Shown here piece by piece: positions 59,281 to 64,000 of a stretch of 64,000 nucleotides of DNA. The position numbers were made by a program, and so were the translations under genes. A model generated the notes under the pieces. It was given only the letters and a program-made list of their open reading frames with translations. It did no database searches and was not told the DNA's origin. Each line of letters opens with the position of its first letter. The stretch's first letter is position 1. Origin of the DNA: JALCRY01 sp050946575 (GTDB taxonomy: Bacteria > Bacillota > Clostridia > Peptostreptococcales > Anaerovoracaceae); assembly GCA_050946575.1 (NCBI GenBank), contig JBMNVB010000005.1, positions 1 to 64,000 on the forward strand, read 5' to 3'.

Positions 59281-62200
59281 ATGCTGAATATTTACTACGG
59301 TCGTGAAGACACCGACCGCGACAGATTCATATATGAAAACATCAGCGGCAGGACGCTCGTGCTCGTACCTGATCAGTTTACACTGCAGGCGGAGCGGGAC
59401 GCCCTGTTTTATCTTGAGGCGAACGGGCTCCTGGACATCGAGATCATGAGCATGAACCGCCTGTTCACCCGCGTGCTGACGGAATGCGGAGGCGCGCGGC
59501 GCAGGATGATAAGCCACGAAGGCCGTCAGATGCTGCTCGCCAAAATACTGGCGAAGGACAAAGGAGATCTCGAAGTCTTCAGCCAGCTCACTGAGAACGC
59601 CGACTTCATCGCGATGGCGAACGACTTCATTTTCGAAGTGAAGCAGTTCGGATTCACGCCCGAGGAGCTCGGCAGGGTGAAGGACGGGCTCCCGGACGGA
59701 CGCCTGCTGCGGCGCAAGCTGAGTGACATCGCGCGCGTATATGCGGATTACGAAGAAGCGATCGAGGGGAAATACGTCGACACCGAAGACCGCGTCAGCC
59801 TTGTCGCGGAAAAGATCCCGGAGTCGGAGCTCATAAAAGGCGCAGAGATCTGGATATACGGATTCGACTATCTGACCCCGAAAAATCTCGAGATCATCGG
59901 AGCGCTGCTCAGGTCGGCCGCCGGCGTGAATGTGGTGCTGACGTACAGCGAAGGCGGCGCGGACGACGACGTGTTCGGCATCGGGAAAATCATGACAGAA
60001 AAGCTGCATCAATGCTCGGAGGACGCGGGGCAGGCGTGCCCGGCGCCCGTGAGGATCGACCCGGCTGAGTATCCGATAATGCGGAGAGCGCCGCTCGCGT
60101 TCATCGAGAAGAACCTGTTCGCGGTCCCCCCGGAGAAGATGCCGGTAAGAGCGGAAGAGACCGGCGACACTGCGGATGCGAAGGAGATAGAAGAGTGCGT
60201 CACGCTCGTACAGGCAGCGAACATCCACGCGGAAATGGAGACTGCCGCGTGCGAGGTGACGGAGCTCATCCGCGACCGCGGTCTTAAACTGTCCGATATT
60301 GTCATAATATGCAATGACCTCGAGGTCCGCGGCAGGATCGCGAAGCGCGTGTTCTCGCAGTACGGCATACCGCTGTTCATGGACGAAACGCGCGACATCA
60401 TGTCCAGTCCCGCAGTGAACTACGTATCGATGCTCCTGCGCGTGATCAGCCGCGGCTACAGGACCGATGACGTGACCGGCATGATGAAGAGCGGCCTCAC
60501 CGAGCTGACGGATGACGAGGCGGACTCGCTCGAAAATTACGCCCGCCGGTTCTCCGTCCGCGGCAGGAAAAGATGGGCGGAGCCGTTCACGAAGGGAATG
60601 GACGAAGACCTTGAAACACTGAACGCTCTGCGCGCGAAACTCATTGACCCGGTCGCGGAGTTCGACAGGCAGTTCACGGAATGCCGCACGGCGGCGGACC
60701 GCATAGACGTGCTTTATGACTATCTCGCCGACAATGCGAAGCTGCCTGAAAAACTGGAAAAGGTAATAAATGAACAGCGCGCTCTCGGCCGCATGGACGA
60801 GGCAAACGAGACGGAGCAGCTGTGGAACGAGATCGTCACGATACTGGATCAGATGCATGAGATCCTCGGTGACACGCGCATCTCGAAGGAGAATTTCACG
60901 GAACTGTTCCTGACCGGAGTGCAGTCCACTCAGATCGGCGTGCTGCCGCCGACGCGCGACGTGCTGATGACGGGCACGATGCAGAGGTCGAGGACCGGAC
61001 GGAAAAAGGCGGTGCTCGTCCTCGGAGCGAACGAGGATCTGCTGCCGAAGGCCGTTTCGGCCGGCGGCATCCTGAGCGAGGACGAAAAGATAGAACTCGC
61101 CGGCAGAGGCGTCGAGATATGCCGTCTCGACAGCCTTCGCGTGCGCGAGGAGGAGATCGCCATATACAGGCACATCTCCGGAGCGACGGAATACCTGTAT
61201 GTCAGCTGCTCCGCGTCGGACGAGGACGGCCGCAAAGCCAGACCGTCCGCGATCTTCGACACGCTCAGGGAAATATTCCCGGGGATAACAGTGCGCGGCG
61301 ACATAGTCAGCGGGGCATTGACGGATAAGGACACATCAATGCGTATCATCCAGTCGAGGGCCGGCACTCTCCCGCATCTCGCGGCGGCTGTCCGTGATGC
61401 TGCGGCGCGCGGCGGGGATCTGCCGGATGTCTGGAACGATACTCTGAACTGGTATCTTGAGAACGATCCCGAAAGCGCCGCGATGCTGCGGTCGGGTCTG
61501 ATGTACAGGAACGAGGTGTCCCGCGTTTCCAGGGAGCGCGCGGCGGAGCTGTATAAAAAGGCCGGGAAGGACGCCCTTTCGGTGAGCCCGTCACGGCTCG
61601 AAAAGTACGGCAAGTGCCCGTTCATGCATTTCGTGCAGTACGGGCTGAGGCCTGACAACCCCAGGAAGTACGAGTTCGGGAGCCCGGAAATGGGTGAAGT
61701 GTGCCACAGCGCATTGATGCGCCTCGCGAAAGAGCTCACGACGCCCGGCGTCGCGATCACGGATCCCGGGTCAGACTGGCTGAAAAAGTCCGATGATGAG
61801 ATCGACAGCATGGTGGATGAGATCGTCGGCAGCGATGCGGCGGAGTACAGGGAAGGTCTGCTTAAGGGTTCGAAGGCGGACGAATACAGGACGGAGCGGA
61901 TGCGCAGGATGCTCCGCGGGACGGCGCGCAATATGGTAAGACAGGTAAGGCGCGGGCGCATCGAGCAGATGCTGTTCGAGGCGGAGTTCGGTCCGGGGAA
62001 GGAGCTTTCCGAAGTGAAACTCCCGGGTACGGACGTTTCGCTCCGCGGAAAGATCGACCGGCTGGACATAATGCCGTGCGACTATGCGAAGGTAATAGAT
62101 TACAAGACCGGCGGCGACAGGTATGACCGGTCGATGATAGAGGCCGGAGTGCAGCTCCAGCTGATGATCTACATGCTCGCGGCCAGGGCTTCGGACCTCC

Positions 62201-62751
62201 GCCCGGCGGCTGCGTTCTATTTCCATGTCGCGGAACCGGATGCTGACGCGAAGGAAGTGAATGATCCGGTGACGGAAGACGGAGAGCCGTCACAGAAACT
62301 GCGCGAAAAAATTTCCGCGGATGTCACGAAGACGTATCAGATGGACGGCATTGTCATGAACGAGCCGGGGGTAGTTGATTCCATCGACTTTGTCGATGAC
62401 GATGAAAACGTTGTCGTGGGGACCGGCAGGGAAACGGCCGGAGGCGTGCAGGACGAGACTGATCCCGACGACACAGGGACGAAGGGAACGGACGCGCTTT
62501 CGGGCACCGTGTTCAAAGTTACCAGATGGAACGCGGATAAATATATGAGCGAGACGGAATTCAATGATTTCCTGGACCGGTTCGGGGAGATGATCGGGAA
62601 GATGTGCGCCGAGCTTGAAGACGGCGATATAAAGATAGAGCCGAAGGTAAAGGGCAGGGAAAGAGTGTCATGCATGTACTGCGAATTCCGGGGGATCTGC
62701 AAATACGATGAAGAGGTGCCCGGATTCTCCAGCAGGAGGATAAAAAAATAG
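59281..62751 (+). CDS. addB: ATP-dependent helicase/deoxyribonuclease subunit B
   Basis: AddB pairs with AddA in the Gram-positive double-strand-break resection complex. The 1156-residue protein has the UvrD-like, helicase-inactive body and a C-terminal RecB-family nuclease (VIDYKTGG with D940/K942). Four cysteines near C779 (KYGKCPF), C1131, C1134 and C1140 (CMYCEFRGICKYD) fit the [4Fe-4S] clasp of AddB nucleases. The N-terminal GREDTDRDRF lacks the Walker A GKT found in many AddB proteins. An acidic insert (~1040-1075) interrupts the C-terminus. The start is ATG 59281 after GAGGTGG. No addA follows, so the partner must be encoded elsewhere. Confidence 0.9.
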   Translation: MLNIYYGREDTDRDRFIYENISGRTLVLVPDQFTLQAERDALFYLEANGLLDIEIMSMNRLFTRVLTECGGARRRMISHEGRQMLLAKILAKDKGDLEVFSQLTENADFIAMANDFIFEVKQFGFTPEELGRVKDGLPDGRLLRRKLSDIARVYADYEEAIEGKYVDTEDRVSLVAEKIPESELIKGAEIWIYGFDYLTPKNLEIIGALLRSAAGVNVVLTYSEGGADDDVFGIGKIMTEKLHQCSEDAGQACPAPVRIDPAEYPIMRRAPLAFIEKNLFAVPPEKMPVRAEETGDTADAKEIEECVTLVQAANIHAEMETAACEVTELIRDRGLKLSDIVIICNDLEVRGRIAKRVFSQYGIPLFMDETRDIMSSPAVNYVSMLLRVISRGYRTDDVTGMMKSGLTELTDDEADSLENYARRFSVRGRKRWAEPFTKGMDEDLETLNALRAKLIDPVAEFDRQFTECRTAADRIDVLYDYLADNAKLPEKLEKVINEQRALGRMDEANETEQLWNEIVTILDQMHEILGDTRISKENFTELFLTGVQSTQIGVLPPTRDVLMTGTMQRSRTGRKKAVLVLGANEDLLPKAVSAGGILSEDEKIELAGRGVEICRLDSLRVREEEIAIYRHISGATEYLYVSCSASDEDGRKARPSAIFDTLREIFPGITVRGDIVSGALTDKDTSMRIIQSRAGTLPHLAAAVRDAAARGGDLPDVWNDTLNWYLENDPESAAMLRSGLMYRNEVSRVSRERAAELYKKAGKDALSVSPSRLEKYGKCPFMHFVQYGLRPDNPRKYEFGSPEMGEVCHSALMRLAKELTTPGVAITDPGSDWLKKSDDEIDSMVDEIVGSDAAEYREGLLKGSKADEYRTERMRRMLRGTARNMVRQVRRGRIEQMLFEAEFGPGKELSEVKLPGTDVSLRGKIDRLDIMPCDYAKVIDYKTGGDRYDRSMIEAGVQLQLMIYMLAARASDLRPAAAFYFHVAEPDADAKEVNDPVTEDGEPSQKLREKISADVTKTYQMDGIVMNEPGVVDSIDFVDDDENVVVGTGRETAGGVQDETDPDDTGTKGTDALSGTVFKVTRWNADKYMSETEFNDFLDRFGEMIGKMCAELEDGDIKIEPKVKGRERVSCMYCEFRGICKYDEEVPGFSSRRIKK

Positions 62752-62758
62752 GTACGCA

Positions 62759-62791
62759 GGGCGGGAGCGGGATATTTCGCTTCCGCCTTTT
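62759..62791 (+). terminator. Terminator of addB
   Basis: GGCGGGAGCG and CGCTTCCGCC pair (with G-T pairs) around GGATATTT, followed by TTTTC. Confidence 0.75.
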
Positions 62792-62796
62792 CGGAA

Positions 62797-62836
62797 TAAA
62801 AAAAGGACTGCTGCCTGAAAGATACGGCAGCAGCCC
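62797..62836 (-). terminator. Terminator of the tRNA-Thr gene
   Basis: On the minus strand GGGCTGCTGCC and GGCAGCAGTCC pair around a short loop and are followed by TTTTTTTA. It starts five bases after the tRNA 3' end. Confidence 0.9.
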
Positions 62837-62840
62837 TTTC

Positions 62841-62916
62841 TGGAGCTACTGGCCAGAATCGAACTGGCTACCTGCACGTTACGAATGTGCTGCTCTACCG
62901 ATTGAGCTACAGTAGC
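62841..62916 (-). tRNA. tRNA-Thr (anticodon CGT)
   Basis: The 76-base minus-strand cloverleaf has acceptor arms GCTACTG/CAGTAGC, D arm GCTC/GAGC, anticodon loop TTCGTAA giving CGT (reads ACG), T-arm CCAG-TTCGATT-CTGG and an encoded CCA. One A-C pair closes the anticodon stem. A strong terminator follows. Confidence 0.95.
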
Positions 62917-62955
62917 AAAGGTACTTTGTTATTATACTTATTCGCTTGATTCAAG

Positions 62956-63783
62956 TCAACCGGTTTTCGTTTTTTCATTCATTTTCCCGGTGCAGTAGCC
63001 GTCGGGATCAAGACTGATCTCAGCGAATCCCGCTTCGGTGAGAAAATCAGTTATCTCTTTTTCGTGCCTGCGGTACAGATCGAATTCTTCCGGCAGGAGT
63101 TCGATGCTTGCGGCATATCTCCCGGCCCCGTCACCGCCCCTTTCGATGATCCTCACACGGTACTGGGTGAAACCGGTCCTGCGGAGCAGGTCTTCTCCCT
63201 TTTCGACCATCAGGAGCTTATCGTCCGTGATGCGTTCGCCGGTCGGGAACCTGCTCGCGAGACACGCGAACGACGCCTTGTCCCATGTCGGAAGACCGTG
63301 CAGGCGTGAATAGAATCTTATGTCATCCTTCGTGAATCCGCATTCTTTCAGCGGGCTGACCACGGACAGTTCGGCCAGCGCGCGCATCCCGGGACGGAAG
63401 TCGCCTTCGTCGGACAGGTTCGTGCCGTCGCACATTGCCCCGAAGCCCTCCTCCTTCGCGATGCCGATCATCGTTTCAAACAATGCGTGCTTGCAGATGT
63501 AGCAGCGGTCCTCCGGATTTTCCGCGAATCCCGGTATGGAAAGCTGATCGAGCCGGCAGACTCTGAGCCGGACGCCGGAGTCACGCGCGAGCTTTATGGC
63601 CTCCGCCGACTCATGGCGCGGCACGCACTGCGCCTCGGTCATTACCGCGAGGACATTCTCCTCCCCAAGAGCCGCGGCCGCCGAATACAGCAGGTACGTG
63701 GAATCGACGCCGCCCGAAAACGCGACCGCGACGCGGCCGAGCTTCTTCAGATATTCAAACAGTTCCTTTTCCTTATCTATCAT
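62956..63783 (-). CDS. larE: ATP-dependent sacrificial sulfur transferase LarE
   Basis: LarE adenylates the carboxylated nicotinic acid mononucleotide and donates sulfur for the nickel-pincer (NPN) cofactor of LarA-type racemases. The 275-residue PP-loop protein has the ATP motif VAFSGGVDSTYLL at about 18-30, RCYICKHALF near 94 and the candidate sulfur-donor cysteine in SFACLASRFPTGE near 174. No larB, larC or larA is in the window. GGGAGA precedes the ATG, ten bases after the mnmA stop, so the two share a transcript. A wider NAD-synthase/ExsB-like sulfur role is the alternative. Confidence 0.9.
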   Translation of the reverse strand: MIDKEKELFEYLKKLGRVAVAFSGGVDSTYLLYSAAAALGEENVLAVMTEAQCVPRHESAEAIKLARDSGVRLRVCRLDQLSIPGFAENPEDRCYICKHALFETMIGIAKEEGFGAMCDGTNLSDEGDFRPGMRALAELSVVSPLKECGFTKDDIRFYSRLHGLPTWDKASFACLASRFPTGERITDDKLLMVEKGEDLLRRTGFTQYRVRIIERGGDGAGRYAASIELLPEEFDLYRRHEKEITDFLTEAGFAEISLDPDGYCTGKMNEKTKTG

Positions 63784-63793
63784 GGTTCTCCCT

Positions 63794-64000
63794 TTACAAT
63801 ATCGTCCCGCCGCCGAGAAGCAGACCGCCGTCGTAGAACACTACGGCCTGCCCTGCAGTAACTGCGCGCTGCGGTACGTCGAATTTTACATCAATGCTGT
63901 CAGGATCTGTGCCCGGAGTGACTGTGCACGGCTGTTCGGGCTTTCTGTAGCGTGTCGCCGCGCTGCAGCGGATCCCGCCGTCCGGCAGCCGGCCGAACGC
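63794..64000 (-). CDS. mnmA: tRNA-specific 2-thiouridylase MnmA, C-terminal end (cut by the window edge)
   Basis: Only the last 68 codons are inside the window. They end with TPGTDPDSIDVKFDVPQRAV, then TAGQAVVFYDGGLLLGGGTIL and stop, which is the C-terminal beta-barrel of MnmA. The enzyme thiolates U34 of tRNA-Glu, -Gln and -Lys. Its catalytic cysteines and PP-loop lie outside. It is the upstream partner of larE, so two sulfur-transfer enzymes are co-transcribed. Confidence 0.9.
   Translation of the reverse strand, partial: AFGRLPDGGIRCSAATRYRKPEQPCTVTPGTDPDSIDVKFDVPQRAVTAGQAVVFYDGGLLLGGGTIL

Noticed and set aside
59212..61173. 653-residue open frame antisense to addB
   Set aside because: Composition is typical of a shadow frame (Arg, His, Val, Leu-rich) and addB motifs explain the sequence.
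1..64000. GCATTGAT as a Chi-type recombination hotspot
   Set aside because: Chi sites are strongly strand-biased along a replichore. Here the two orientations are nearly equal within one window, so an uptake, methylation or HIP1-like explanation is preferred.

Overview
The window looks like chromosomal DNA from a GC-rich Gram-positive anaerobe of the Clostridia/Eubacteriales type. I base this on an LTA-synthase-like enzyme, a FabK-type enoyl reductase, a VanW/PG-binding protein, tandem glycine and TPP riboswitches, stand-alone AddB, LytS/YesM-type signalling and strong GGAGG ribosome sites. The species cannot be named from the sequence. No transposase, phage or plasmid gene is visible.

Layout. 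1-5300: ppx-ppk polyphosphate genes, then 1.5 kb of non-coding DNA packed with repeats, including nine tandem terminator-like hairpins. 5300-8150: a minus-strand esterase / adenylation-domain / GNAT operon. 8150-10100: repeats, msrB and a 60-bp minisatellite. 10110-16660: a variant serine hydroxymethyltransferase, a cupin-PocR histidine kinase with its AraC-type response regulator, a Na+/alanine-glycine symporter and alanine racemase, which together suggest small neutral amino acid handling. 16750-34710: a capsule/exopolysaccharide locus. It has two divergent minus-strand genes (an HTH-fused UDP-glucose dehydrogenase and a GT2), then a long plus-strand run with a nucleotidyltransferase, a 4,6-dehydratase, the initiating sugar-phosphate transferase, glycosyltransferases, a WbpA/B/D/E-like set for a diacetamido uronic acid, a polymerase, a chain-length protein and a flippase. 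34900-46500: two cyclic-di-GMP proteins, TPP-controlled thiW-thiM, three proteins typical of the Gram-positive surface or of acetylation, and a glycine riboswitch with no gene behind it. 46500-50550: secreted subtilase, MFS transporter, CYTH protein. 50550-52420: more repeats and a regulated promoter. 52420-59220: fatty-acid genes fabK-fabD-fabG-fabF, an Ala/Arg-rich coiled-coil protein, fabZ, and a MarR repressor fused to a FabK-like flavin domain. 59280-64000: addB, tRNA-Thr(CGT), larE and the 3' end of mnmA.

Four things stand out. First, the octamer GCATTGAT occurs about 50 times on the two strands where about two are expected, and is scarce in the capsule locus. Second, six copies of a 186-187-bp element with terminal inverted repeats and nested palindromes lie at three intergenic loci, partly joined by a repeated linker. 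Third, the fab locus combines a consensus promoter, a FabT-like 25-bp dyad and a MarR-flavin-domain fusion whose flavin domain lacks the catalytic histidine. Fourth, a tandem glycine riboswitch with its own promoter has no recognisable target gene. All counts and alignments were made by eye.
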